Assembly (NCBI GenBank): GCA_944322755.1
Contig: CALUPY010000010.1
Span: 1 to 64,000, forward strand
Source of the DNA: Candidatus Gastranaerophilales bacterium
Lineage (GTDB): Bacteria > Cyanobacteriota > Vampirovibrionia > Gastranaerophilales > Gastranaerophilaceae
DNA length: 64,000 bases
Direction of reading: 5' to 3'
Made by a program: the position numbers and the translations under genes. Positions 43,878 through 53,190 of this stretch are shown one piece after another; position 1 is the stretch's first letter, and each line of letters begins with the position of its first letter. The notes beneath the pieces are model-generated. The model was not told the DNA's origin and searched no databases. It saw only the letters and a program-made list of their open reading frames with translations.

Positions 43878-44048
43878 ATGTCTATACCTATATGTCCGTT
43901 AATGAGTGCAGGAAGTACGGTAGAAATAGTATGTGCACAGGAGAAATGCTCCTGGTATTTAAAAAATTACAAAACTTGTTCCGTATATTTACTCGCGCAT
44001 AATGCAGCACTGGACATAAAAGAAAAACAGTCCCGTTTGAAAAAGTAA
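43878..44048 (+). CDS. 56-residue Cys-containing microprotein
   Basis: Starts MSIPICPLMSAGSTVEIVCA and has four cysteines at 6, 19, 24 and 34, a spacing that could hold a metal or Fe-S cluster, then a helical basic tail. A strong ribosome binding site (AGAAGGAGATG) lies 20 bases past the stop of the NfnA-like gene, so the two are probably co-expressed. Function unknown; a small redox or metal-carrying partner of the flavoprotein is a guess. Confidence 0.7.
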   Translation: MSIPICPLMSAGSTVEIVCAQEKCSWYLKNYKTCSVYLLAHNAALDIKEKQSRLKK

Positions 44049-44050
44049 AT

Positions 44051-45130
44051 TTATTCTTCCGTGATATCTTTAGGACCGGAATTCATGATTTTTATAACTT
44101 TTTCTGTAAACTTTTTGATTGTTTCCGTGTCCATCTTTTCAACATCACCCTGGTCGAATTCAATCAGGATTGCTGTCAGTTCTGCATAGTTGTAGTCACT
44201 CAGAATTTTCTTTTTCTCTGTTTCTGGTGCACTGCAATATTTATCTAGTGTTTCGTTAATTTTGTCAACCAAATTGTTAATGGCATTTTGGGATTTATCA
44301 CGCTGTTTCTGGTCTTTTGCAGTATCAACGTAGATTTCTTCCATTTTTTCAATAAAATTCATAGGCACTGCACCTGCCTCAATAATTTCGGCGCTCTCAT
44401 TGACCATTTCTTCAGTCATATCCTGATAATTTTCATCTACTTTATCTATAATTTCCTGAAGTCTGTTATGGTTGCCTGCTGTGAGTTCATTACTGCAACC
44501 GTCATCGTCAACATTGTGCAGCTCTTCTTGTATTTTTCCGTAAATATGTTTCTTTATATTATTTTCATTGTTCGGGTCATTTTCCGCTTCTGTTGTACGG
44601 GAAGCATATTCTTGCAGCTGTGCATATGGATTCGTCACAGGTTCTGTATTTGTGGGTGTGTAGCTTTGCATTTGCATATAATTCCCTGCACCCCATAGGT
44701 TGTTATTAAATCCCATATTATAATATCGTCCGAACGGAGAAGCACTCCAGTATGACTGGAATCCGCCCATGTATGGATTTCTGTAGCTGCCCATAGAAAA
44801 ACTGTAGCTTGTATTTCCCCTGTAACTGTTATATCCGCTGCTATAACCCTCCTGGTCTTTTACAGCCGCCAGTCCGTACATCTCATCAAAGCTGTATTCG
44901 TTTCCTTCTGTTTCATATACGCCTTTTACAGCATTGTTCATATCTTTACTGGAAAATAACCCCAGATCTGATTTTACGAGCTTTGCTGTATCACCTTTGT
45001 CATATCTGCCGTTGCCATTAGTGTCAGTTACCTGATATACAGTACTTTTGCCTTTTCTTCCGCTTTTTGTGAAGATCCAGCCGTTGTCTGTTCTTTGAAC
45101 GTCTATGTTACTTGAAAAAAATCCGCTCAT
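44051..45130 (-). CDS. EF-hand-like calcium-binding protein with low-complexity middle
   Basis: 359 residues. One canonical-looking loop, DTNGNGRYDKGD at 36-47, of the dockerin/EF type (Asp at position 12). Residues about 95-165 are rich in Tyr, Gly, Ser, Asn and Met (SFSMGSYRNPYMGGFQSYW), a low-complexity segment. The C-terminal half is acidic and helical. No signal peptide. Not recognised as a family; it converges with the microprotein gene, 2 bases apart. Confidence 0.65.
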   Translation of the reverse strand: MSGFFSSNIDVQRTDNGWIFTKSGRKGKSTVYQVTDTNGNGRYDKGDTAKLVKSDLGLFSSKDMNNAVKGVYETEGNEYSFDEMYGLAAVKDQEGYSSGYNSYRGNTSYSFSMGSYRNPYMGGFQSYWSASPFGRYYNMGFNNNLWGAGNYMQMQSYTPTNTEPVTNPYAQLQEYASRTTEAENDPNNENNIKKHIYGKIQEELHNVDDDGCSNELTAGNHNRLQEIIDKVDENYQDMTEEMVNESAEIIEAGAVPMNFIEKMEEIYVDTAKDQKQRDKSQNAINNLVDKINETLDKYCSAPETEKKKILSDYNYAELTAILIEFDQGDVEKMDTETIKKFTEKVIKIMNSGPKDITEE

Positions 45131-45221
45131 CTCTGTTATTCCTCAATAATTTATGCATATACTTTATATAACGTTTTTTTCTTTCAAAAATTGCCTCTTC
45201 TTTGTAACAAAAATTTAATAC

Positions 45222-45251
45222 TTGCTTAACAAAGTTGTTCAAGTATACAAT
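45222..45251 (+). promoter_or_regulatory. candidate promoter at the start of the TPR gene
   Basis: TTGCTT (45222-45227), 18-base spacer, TACAAT (45246-45251). The ATG at 45258 follows the -10 box by only 6 bases, so transcription from here would give a nearly leaderless message. No Shine-Dalgarno is visible before either possible start. Confidence 0.35.
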
Positions 45252-45257
45252 ATACTT

Positions 45258-46340
45258 ATGAAATTCTTACTCAATATATTGCAAAAAACCATCACAAAGG
45301 TTCTTCTGGTAATAATGTTTTTGTTACTGGCTTTTTGTATTTTCTTTTATTGGGGCTGGTTTGAAAAACAGATAAATAAGTGTTTTGGTTTTTATTATAT
45401 TTATAAAGGTGATAAAGCACAGCGCGGCGGAAATCTGGAAAAAGCCATAAACTATTATAAAAAAGGGTTGGAAAAATACCCTGAACATTCTATCGCAAGA
45501 TGTAATCTCGGGAATATCTATGTAAAATATGAAGATTTTCAATCGGCTGTTGATGAATATGGCAAGGCTCTGGAGTATGACCCGAAGTATATTGTCTGTA
45601 GAATGAACAGAGGTATTGTCGCGTCTGAAAAACTCGCAGACTATGACCTGGCAATCAGAGAATATGAAACAATATTGAAAACAAAAAGATTTACTATTCA
45701 TATTCCGTTTATATTCAACAGCGTAAAACCCACAAGAGACAACAAAACCATAGCCCTATATAACATGGGACTTGCGTACCGGGGGAAATCAATGCTTATA
45801 GGTGAAGAATCCTATACCTCAAACTATTACCTGAAAAAAGCAATAGAGTGTTATGAAAAAGCAATAAAACGGACAAAAAAAAGTTTTGATTTGTATTTCA
45901 ATTATGCATTAGCAAATCACATACTAGGAGATTACAAAAAAGCAGGACAGGGCTATTGTAAAGCTATGGAGCTCGAACCGATGAGCTTTGACGCGCACTA
46001 TAATCACGCTCTGCTTCTTAAACACCTCAAAAAATATAAAGAATCAATAGACGAGCTGGAAAAGGCAAGCCTGATTTTGGACACAGAAACAGAGATGGAA
46101 ATTTCCAGGTATGTTTTTGACATAATCTATGAAGTTAACCAAAAACTTGTTGCCACAGACAGGTATAAGTATTTAGTCGAACAAAATAAAGATGAACACT
46201 GGGATCAGGAAAGCCAACTTGTATATAAAGAAGGAAAAGTTTACCTTTCCGAAAACTATGAAGAAGAAATGAAAAAAAACTTTAGCAGATGTGCCGGAAG
46301 AATGTATTTTACAGACAAAAAGGGCAAACAGGATGACTGA
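45258..46340 (+). CDS. membrane-anchored tetratricopeptide-repeat protein
   Basis: 360 residues from ATG 45258; a TTG at 45222 would add 12 residues but would coincide with the possible -35 box. One N-terminal membrane helix (ITKVLLVIMFLLLAFCIFFY), then TPR units (NLEKAINYYKKGLEKYPEHS, CNLGNIYVKYEDFQSAVDEY). The repeat part probably faces the periplasm or cytoplasm as a scaffold. Overlaps the start of the diguanylate cyclase gene by 8 bases, so the two are coupled. Confidence 0.8.
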   Translation: MKFLLNILQKTITKVLLVIMFLLLAFCIFFYWGWFEKQINKCFGFYYIYKGDKAQRGGNLEKAINYYKKGLEKYPEHSIARCNLGNIYVKYEDFQSAVDEYGKALEYDPKYIVCRMNRGIVASEKLADYDLAIREYETILKTKRFTIHIPFIFNSVKPTRDNKTIALYNMGLAYRGKSMLIGEESYTSNYYLKKAIECYEKAIKRTKKSFDLYFNYALANHILGDYKKAGQGYCKAMELEPMSFDAHYNHALLLKHLKKYKESIDELEKASLILDTETEMEISRYVFDIIYEVNQKLVATDRYKYLVEQNKDEHWDQESQLVYKEGKVYLSENYEEEMKKNFSRCAGRMYFTDKKGKQDD

Positions 46341-47805
46341 TATAAAAAAGCCGGAACTGAATTTTTTGTGGGAAATATCTAATGTTTTAACAGGAAATTA
46401 TGATGAGCAGGAACTCATAAATAATTTAAAAACAGTGTTTGAACGGTTTCTTTTTGTGAAAAATTTTCAGGTGTTTATGTGGGACGAGTTTTCGTCTACT
46501 TTACGCGATTTTGTAAAAAGCTGGATAATTATCGACAAAAATAAACAAAGCGAAAAGGTAATAAAGATATTCCAAACATTAGCATCAGAAAGTCCTGACA
46601 AATTTATGCTAAACGGAACATTGCTTGATTTTAACAAAGCTGCCCTTGAACTCGAATACTGTTTTGACAACTGCTTACAGGAGGAGAATAATATTGTCTA
46701 TTTTCCTCTATACAGAGAAAACAAACTGAATGGAGTTCTTGAACTGAGCTTTGATGAAGTTCTGCCTAACGTAAAAAAATATGATTTTATTTTTTCAATA
46801 GGTATTGCAATAAGACAGATATCAGCTGCAATATCGAATAAACTAATGAAAGATTCAATGTCTAAGAATATAGATTTTTATAAATCGATGAAAAATATTG
46901 CAAAACTTATTGAAACACAGTATGAATTGACGTATATACTTCCGATAATCGGTGAAATGGTTGACAAATTTATTACTGACCATTTAATTTATATTTTTAT
47001 GAAGGATGAGGAGTGTTATTTCAGATTGGTATGGCCTTTAGAATGCAAGGATGAACGGATTTACAATTTGCTTCAGACAATAACTGAAGACAATCCTTCA
47101 GAAGTGTCGGAAAATCGAACGACGGGAGTTTGGGCAATAAAGTCGGAAAATGAAGTTATTGGCGCGATTGCTGCAGGCAGTTATATGGATAAACTTGCTG
47201 ATTCCGACATAGATTATTTAACACTTCTGGCAAAACAAATATCTGTAACTGTGCAGAAAGCTAACAGTTATGGCGAAATGCTAAAATTTGCCACACTTGA
47301 TGCGTTGACAGGGTTGAATAACCGTCGGCAATTTGAAATCAGACTTAATCAGGAAGTTGCAACAGCAAAACGTAAGAAAAAACCTTTATGCTGTATTATG
47401 CTGGATATTGATTATTTTAAAAAAGTAAATGATACGTACGGACATTCAGCAGGGGATTGTGTTCTAAAAAACGTCGCTAACGTTATAAAACAAGAGCTTC
47501 GTGAATACGATATTGCTTCACGTTATGGCGGTGAAGAATTCTGTATTTTACTGCCTTATACAACCTTAAATGAAGCCGGTTTTGTCGCACAAAGACTGAG
47601 AAAAGCAGTTGAAAAGACAGATATAAATATTACGGAAGAACAACTGGCTGGAGAAACAATAAATGTTTCTATCAGTGTTGGAGTTAGCAGCTATGATGAA
47701 AGTATAAAATTGCCTCAACAGCTTTATCAGAATGCAGATATGGCACTTTATGAAGCAAAACGAAGAGGACGAAACAGGGTCATCATGTATAATGATATAG
47801 CTTAA
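46333..47805 (+). CDS. diguanylate cyclase (GAF-like plus GGDEF)
   Basis: 490 residues from ATG 46333, inside the last codons of the TPR gene. Residues about 20-310 look like two GAF-type sensory domains (IVYFPLYRENKLNGVLELSF, TGVWAIKSENEVIGAIAAGS). The C-terminal GGDEF domain carries GGEEF at 399-403, DALTGLNNRRQFE and MLDIDYFKKVNDTYGHSAGD. An RxxD I-site, REYD at 390-393, sits exactly five residues before GGEEF, so product inhibition is likely. It makes c-di-GMP, a regulator of motility versus attachment, fitting the flagellar genes just downstream. Confidence 0.93.
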   Translation: MTDIKKPELNFLWEISNVLTGNYDEQELINNLKTVFERFLFVKNFQVFMWDEFSSTLRDFVKSWIIIDKNKQSEKVIKIFQTLASESPDKFMLNGTLLDFNKAALELEYCFDNCLQEENNIVYFPLYRENKLNGVLELSFDEVLPNVKKYDFIFSIGIAIRQISAAISNKLMKDSMSKNIDFYKSMKNIAKLIETQYELTYILPIIGEMVDKFITDHLIYIFMKDEECYFRLVWPLECKDERIYNLLQTITEDNPSEVSENRTTGVWAIKSENEVIGAIAAGSYMDKLADSDIDYLTLLAKQISVTVQKANSYGEMLKFATLDALTGLNNRRQFEIRLNQEVATAKRKKKPLCCIMLDIDYFKKVNDTYGHSAGDCVLKNVANVIKQELREYDIASRYGGEEFCILLPYTTLNEAGFVAQRLRKAVEKTDINITEEQLAGETINVSISVGVSSYDESIKLPQQLYQNADMALYEAKRRGRNRVIMYNDIA

Positions 47806-48178
47806 TATTTAATTTCATACTCTATAACTTATTAATTTACTGTTTTCTGTTTCAAATGTATGGTACTCTGAATTCTGTATTACATAAGTTTGCTGTTGGG
47901 TAATAGTTCTTTCTAGCGTCTTCTAAATTTTGTCTAATGAAGAAGACCCCTTGCCGTATATTGAACCTTTAGTGATAATATTTGTTCTTCATCTTTTGTT
48001 ACTGCTTTGATAGTAAATTGAGCATGATTTATTGTTAGACAATAATAACTGTATCTTATCCTCCACAAAAACCTGTAATATCAGAAATAAATCATTTTTT
48101 TAGAGGATAGTACATAAAATCATATTATAGTACCCTATGAATATAATAAAGACTTTATAGACTTTTTGTGAGGCAGGT
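47806..48178. other. 373-base intergenic region before fliJ
   Basis: AT-rich and without any convincing gene on either strand. No clear sigma-28 or sigma-54 promoter could be read. It presumably holds the promoter of the fliJ-fliK-flgD-flgE operon and the end of the diguanylate cyclase transcript. Confidence 0.5.
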
Positions 48179-48625
48179 TTGAAAAAATTTACTTTTAGAT
48201 TACAGGTAGTACTGGATATAAAAGAAAAGCTTCTTGAAGAGAAATTGCTAGAAGTGGCAAAAGTTCAAAGAGGTTTGCAAGAAGCTGTCCAAAAACAAAA
48301 AGAACTTGAAAGCTACCAAATTGAAATCAACAACGCTCTTATGAATGTATTCAAAAGCGGTAATGATTTGGATATTGTGGAAATTCAGCGTTATAAAGAT
48401 TTTATAAATAAGTTAATTGTTGACATTTCAAACCAAAAAGTCATTATTCAAAATGTACAAAAACTTCTTGAAATAAAACGCAAGGAAGTTAATGAAGTGT
48501 TAAAAGAAAAAAAAGTTCTTGAAAAGCTTAAAGAAAACCAGAAAAAGAAATATTACAAAGAACTTGAATACAATTCAAGAAAAGAGTTAGACGATATAAC
48601 CTCAAGCAGATACAGATCTGCTTAA
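48179..48625 (+). CDS. fliJ: flagellar protein FliJ
   Basis: 148 residues, almost fully coiled coil, starting KKFTFRLQVVLDIKEKLLEE, the FliJ pattern (FxFxLQxVLdik...e). TTG start with GAGG about 6 bases upstream. FliJ is the central stalk of the FliI ATPase and couples it to export. First gene of the fliJ-fliK-flgD-flgE operon; fliI itself is not in the window. Confidence 0.87.
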   Translation: MKKFTFRLQVVLDIKEKLLEEKLLEVAKVQRGLQEAVQKQKELESYQIEINNALMNVFKSGNDLDIVEIQRYKDFINKLIVDISNQKVIIQNVQKLLEIKRKEVNEVLKEKKVLEKLKENQKKKYYKELEYNSRKELDDITSSRYRSA

Positions 48626-48649
48626 AAACATTTATTCAATGGGGCGGAG

Positions 48650-50794
48650 ATGGATACAATCAGTATAACAAATTTATTTGCAACACAGGCTGCCGAAAAT
48701 ATTTCGGCAGGTGCAAGTTCGTCTAATAGTACAGTTGATGACACTTTTGCAAATATTTATGATAATTTAACAGCCAATAAGCCACAAAACGAACAAAAAA
48801 ACAACTATCTTGACCGTTCTGAAAATAAACCCAACCCACTTAAACAAAATAACAGTTCTGTTTACGGGCAGAATAAATCTGCATCTGACAACCAGGCTGA
48901 TGTGAATAAAAAAGCTCCAACTGAAAAAATACAGAACACTGAAAACAGGCCGGATGACAAGCAGACTACAGCGCAGGAAACGACTGAAAAAGACACAAAC
49001 AAAGCAAATTCTGGTGAAATAAAACAAACCTATACACAAAATAATCAGGAAAAAACTGAACAGTCTCAACACGATACGGCTCAAGATAAGGACAGTAATA
49101 CAGAAGAAAACATTGAAACGGAAACTCCTTCTGATAAAAATGAAACAGTTGATACAGATAAAAAACAAACTGTTGACAATTCTGATAATGCAGATAAATC
49201 AAATTCTGCAAATGCTGCTAATGCCGAAAATACTCAAAACGAAGCTGCTAAAAAAGAAACATCTGTTGAAACTTCAAATACGTCTCAGGCTGTTACCGTT
49301 ACGGATTCAGATGATGTTATCTGGAATACTTTGCCCGAAAATTCAGATACCCAAAATGTACCGTTGCAGAGTAATACAACCCTATCTGATACAACGGCTA
49401 CTCAAAACAGCACAAATGTTTCGGTAATACAGGCTCCTGCAAATACAACAAATGTGACTAATGCAGCAGCAAATGATACTGCAGCAAATCAGGACGCAGC
49501 CATTAAGGCGGCTAATGAACAAATTCTCTCGAATGTGCAGTTTGAAAAAAATATGGAAGATATAACAGATGAAGAATTGAAAAAACTGTTGAATAACAAT
49601 TCCGGACAAACTACATCAAATACAAATACCAGCACAAATACACAAACAACGCAAACTGAAGGACAGCAGCCAACGCAAGCTGCAACCTCAACTTTGCCTG
49701 AGGATGTTGATATTGAAATAAAAGCGGATGATGTAAATACAGATGTTGATACAAATACTTCTGACTCAAAAAAAATGACTGATACAAATATTAAATCCGA
49801 AGCAGGTCAGACTTCATCGAACAACGGACAAAACCAAAGCAATTCACAGAATAAAATTACAATAAATCTTCAGTCACAAAATCCCGGGCTTGACTCACAA
49901 TTGCAGGAAAATACAGAACTTTCAACAGATGATACAAGCTCATCATCTTCAACAACAGAAATTGATACATCAACTGACGAAGCATTAATAAAAGCAAATA
50001 CAAATAACACAGAAGAACAAACAACAGCTATAAATGTTGATGATGTACCTAATAAAGTAAAAGACAAAGCTATTTCCACTTTGCAGTCAGCAGCACCTAC
50101 TGCTACAGTTGAAGCTTCTAAAAGCTCAACCGATACAAGCACTGACTCAAATTCTTCTTTTACTAAAAACAATGCAAGTGAAGAAGTTATAAAAATGTCA
50201 GTTAAAAATACTGCTGAACCGGTTTCGCATACGGTCGATGCTTTCGGAGCAAAAATCGAAAGAAATGCATTCGGAAAAGTTTTAAATAATGCAGAATTGA
50301 ATACCCAGCTTAATAAATCTGACATTATGAATCAGATTAATTCAAGATTCTCAGAACTGCAAAACGGCGCAAACAGCAAAGTTACAATTGTTTTAAGACC
50401 TGAAAATTTAGGCAGAATCCATCTTGAAATTGTAAATTCGCAGGACGGAATTACTGCGAAAATGGCTACTGAAAACCAGCAGGTTAAAGAACTCTTGGAC
50501 AAAAACATGGATGCATTAAGGGCATCTTTGCACAATCAGGGCATCAATGTAAATAACTTAAAGGTAGAAACTACATCACAATCCAGCAACCCGAATCTTG
50601 GATTTGAACATGAACAGTTTAATCAGAATGCGTCACAGCATTCACATCAGGGCAGCAGACAAACAGCAAACAGAGAAGCTGCTTCACAGTACAATACAGA
50701 AGAACAGGAATATGAAATGAGTCAGCAGTCTGCTGCTGAGACTCAAACGTCGTCTGGAATAACACATAACGGTAAGGTTGATTATACGGTATAA
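48650..50794 (+). CDS. fliK: flagellar hook-length control protein FliK
   Basis: 714 residues, long for FliK (commonly 400-650). Residues about 30-530 are low complexity, rich in Asn, Thr, Gln, Asp, Lys and Ser, as expected of the disordered ruler part. The C-terminal hook domain at about 575-645 (KVTIVLRPENLGRIHLEIVN, ALRASLHNQGINVNNLKVET) gives the identity. A His/Gln-rich tail follows. Secreted through the flagellar gate to measure hook length and switch export specificity. Confidence 0.92.
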   Translation: MDTISITNLFATQAAENISAGASSSNSTVDDTFANIYDNLTANKPQNEQKNNYLDRSENKPNPLKQNNSSVYGQNKSASDNQADVNKKAPTEKIQNTENRPDDKQTTAQETTEKDTNKANSGEIKQTYTQNNQEKTEQSQHDTAQDKDSNTEENIETETPSDKNETVDTDKKQTVDNSDNADKSNSANAANAENTQNEAAKKETSVETSNTSQAVTVTDSDDVIWNTLPENSDTQNVPLQSNTTLSDTTATQNSTNVSVIQAPANTTNVTNAAANDTAANQDAAIKAANEQILSNVQFEKNMEDITDEELKKLLNNNSGQTTSNTNTSTNTQTTQTEGQQPTQAATSTLPEDVDIEIKADDVNTDVDTNTSDSKKMTDTNIKSEAGQTSSNNGQNQSNSQNKITINLQSQNPGLDSQLQENTELSTDDTSSSSSTTEIDTSTDEALIKANTNNTEEQTTAINVDDVPNKVKDKAISTLQSAAPTATVEASKSSTDTSTDSNSSFTKNNASEEVIKMSVKNTAEPVSHTVDAFGAKIERNAFGKVLNNAELNTQLNKSDIMNQINSRFSELQNGANSKVTIVLRPENLGRIHLEIVNSQDGITAKMATENQQVKELLDKNMDALRASLHNQGINVNNLKVETTSQSSNPNLGFEHEQFNQNASQHSHQGSRQTANREAASQYNTEEQEYEMSQQSAAETQTSSGITHNGKVDYTV

Positions 50795-50806
50795 GGGGAG
50801 TAAAAA

Positions 50807-51643
50807 ATGTCTAACATTCAAACAGAATTAAATGCAATGCTCAGCGCAACAGCGCAAAACAAATATAAAGAACAACAAGCAAATGGCCCGACTCAGGAGT
50901 TGGACGGCGATGCTTTTCTCTATCTGATGATGGAGCAATTGAAAAATCAGGATCCGACAAATCCGATGGACAACTCTGAAATGCTATCGCAGCAAGCCCA
51001 GTTTACTCAGGTTCAGGAGCTTCAAAATCTCAGCGAAGCAATGTCTCAGAACAATATGATTGTTCAGGCAACAAGTCTTGTTGGCAAAACAGTCACAGTA
51101 ATTGACCCGAATGATACAACAAAAACCATAACCGGAACTGTTGATTCGGCAAACTTTACAAGTTCAGCGGCAACTGTTGTGATAGATGGTGTTGAATATC
51201 CGTTAGGTCTTGTTGCATCAGTAGGAACAGAAGCTTCTTCAGAGGCCGGAACCCCGTCATCCGCTGAAGAAATCGGAAAAACAAAAATCAGAGACTTGAA
51301 TATGCTCGATGGTGTTACAGAAGGCGCAATAACTCTGAGAGTTCAGGATGGAAGTAACAACAACTTTATAACAAATCATGTAATAGAAATCTCGAGAGAC
51401 ATGACAGTTAATGATCTCGTGAAAAAATTCAATGTTGCCGGTGTTAGTGCAGAAATTCAGGACGGAAAAATAGTACTCACACCGAAAAGTGATGACATAG
51501 CAATTGCTATTAATGACGGAAATATAAATAATGCAAACGCACAGTCAAGTAATTTTGTAACAAAAGCCGGATTCGGATTATATGATGCGGATGACGGCTC
51601 TTACGCGTCTAAAATTCTTGATGTACAAAAGGATACTAACTAA
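50807..51643 (+). CDS. flgD: flagellar hook assembly protein FlgD with extra C-terminal module
   Basis: 278 residues. N-terminal half is standard: LDGDAFLYLMMEQLKNQDPT, NPMDNSEMLSQQAQFTQVQE, and SLVGKTVTVID. Residues about 165-275 hold a module with VIEISRDMTVNDLVKKF, VSAEIQDGKIVLTPKSDD and YASKILDVQ. It resembles the hook-IN motif of hook-associated proteins and is also found inside the FlgE next door. FlgD caps the growing hook. Ribosome binding site AAGGGGAG lies before the ATG. Confidence 0.92.
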   Translation: MSNIQTELNAMLSATAQNKYKEQQANGPTQELDGDAFLYLMMEQLKNQDPTNPMDNSEMLSQQAQFTQVQELQNLSEAMSQNNMIVQATSLVGKTVTVIDPNDTTKTITGTVDSANFTSSAATVVIDGVEYPLGLVASVGTEASSEAGTPSSAEEIGKTKIRDLNMLDGVTEGAITLRVQDGSNNNFITNHVIEISRDMTVNDLVKKFNVAGVSAEIQDGKIVLTPKSDDIAIAINDGNINNANAQSSNFVTKAGFGLYDADDGSYASKILDVQKDTN

Positions 51644-51685
51644 AAAATACAATAATCAATTATTACAAATCAAACGGGAGGATAG

Positions 51686-53032
51686 ATGACACAGGCATTT
51701 TACAGCGCAATCGGCGGTATGTCAGCCGGACAAACACAAATCAATGTTGTTGCTGACAACATTGCAAACATGAACACAGTAGGTTTTAAAGCATCCAGTG
51801 TTCAATTTTCAGATGTTTATTACAGAACACTCAGCAGCGGCAGCGCACCGCAGAACAATGTCGGAGGTATCAACCCCAGACAAATCGGTATTGGTGTTCA
51901 GGTATCACAGATTTCAAGAGACTTTAATGCCGGAACAACTCTTGCAACAGGACAGGCTACACACGTAAGTATTCAAGGTAACGGTTTCTTTACTGTTGCG
52001 TCTCCGACTGTTGAAGTTCTGTTCACAAGAGCCGGTAACTTTGAACTTGATGCAGACGGTCACCTCGTAATGCCAAATGGTTATAAAGTACTCGGTACAG
52101 ATACTTCAATGACTACATCAACAAGCACTACACCTATCAAAATTCCGACATTAATCAATACCGTCACAACACCTTCAACAAATGATCATATGCTAAATAA
52201 ACGTCTTGACAGATTGAACGGTATTCAGGCAGGTTATGGCACAGCGCAAATTTCAACTGTTGATGACCAGGGTCAGGTTCAGGATACATATGATATTGAA
52301 ATTACTGAGAATATGACAATGCAGCAGTTTATTGATGAAATAAAAGATGCAACAGGAAACGCAGTAGAAGTTACTCTTGATAATGGTCAATTGAACTTTA
52401 AAGCTGCTGATGGTACATCCACACTCCAGTTCACAAGCGGAACTTCATCAATTTTCTCAAATATGAACTTGAACAAACCCGACGGTTCTGATACGTATAC
52501 ATCTCAGGTGCTCGACTATCAACAGACTATCCGCTCCGGAACATCAAGCATAAGCACCGCACAGCAGCAGCAGTCTATAAGCATTTTTGAAGACGGTACA
52601 ATCGAAGTTACATACGGCAACAATGACAAGCTGAGCGTTATGAAAGATCCTGATAACCTGAACAGAGTTATCTTCAAATACACAACAAACAGCAACATTG
52701 TAATATCCGGTGATGATATTGATATGGAAGAAGGACTGGCCGTTCCTGCTAACCTCCAGATTCAGATGGCAAACTTTGTCAACCCAAACGGTTTGAAAGC
52801 AGCCGGAAACAATACATATTCAACAGGCCCTAACATCGGTCTTGCAACCTTCGGCTCTGTTTCTTCTAACGCATTCGGACAGGTTAAATCCGGCGTGCTG
52901 GAAGGTTCAAACGTTGACCTTGCTTCTGAATTTGCGGATATGATTGTTGCGCAAAGAGCTATTGAAGCAAACAGCCGTGTATTCAACGCATCGAACGAAA
53001 TCCTCCAGACACTTTCCTATCTCGGTCAGTAG
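51686..53032 (+). CDS. flgE: flagellar hook protein FlgE
   Basis: 448 residues. N-terminal FYSAIGGMSAGQTQINVVAD, NIANMNTVGFKAS; then ATHVSIQGNGFFTVASP; C-terminal GQVKSGVLEGSNVDLASEFA then DMIVAQRAIEANSRVFNASN. These are the D0/D1 parts of hook/rod proteins. Residues about 178-275 hold an insert related to the C-terminal module of FlgD (YDIEITENMTMQQFIDEI, LDNGQLNFKAADGTSTLQF). Last gene of the operon, followed by a terminator. Context (after flgD) favours FlgE over FlgF/FlgG. Confidence 0.92.
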   Translation: MTQAFYSAIGGMSAGQTQINVVADNIANMNTVGFKASSVQFSDVYYRTLSSGSAPQNNVGGINPRQIGIGVQVSQISRDFNAGTTLATGQATHVSIQGNGFFTVASPTVEVLFTRAGNFELDADGHLVMPNGYKVLGTDTSMTTSTSTTPIKIPTLINTVTTPSTNDHMLNKRLDRLNGIQAGYGTAQISTVDDQGQVQDTYDIEITENMTMQQFIDEIKDATGNAVEVTLDNGQLNFKAADGTSTLQFTSGTSSIFSNMNLNKPDGSDTYTSQVLDYQQTIRSGTSSISTAQQQQSISIFEDGTIEVTYGNNDKLSVMKDPDNLNRVIFKYTTNSNIVISGDDIDMEEGLAVPANLQIQMANFVNPNGLKAAGNNTYSTGPNIGLATFGSVSSNAFGQVKSGVLEGSNVDLASEFADMIVAQRAIEANSRVFNASNEILQTLSYLGQ

Positions 53033-53064
53033 TCTAATTAATCCTTTTTAATGTAATAATTGAT

Positions 53065-53101
53065 AAAAAACCGCTTTTAAAAATTATAAAAGCGGTTTTT
53101 T
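53065..53101 (+). terminator. intrinsic terminator after flgE
   Basis: AAAAAACCGCTTTTA pairs with TAAAAGCGGTTTTTT around an 8-base AT loop, 33 bases past the flgE stop. Confidence 0.9.
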
Positions 53102-53190
53102 GTTTAAAAATTGTACAACTAATGTATCCATTAACGGCATTAAAAATTTCTTTTTATTTCTTAGCATAAAATAAAAAGAAAGGATAATAT

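Noticed and set aside
48767-50535. Several open frames on the minus strand opposite fliK, and a Lys/Leu-rich frame on the plus strand
   Set aside because: They are by-products of the low-complexity Asn/Thr/Gln codons in fliK; no ribosome binding sites and no domain-like sequence.
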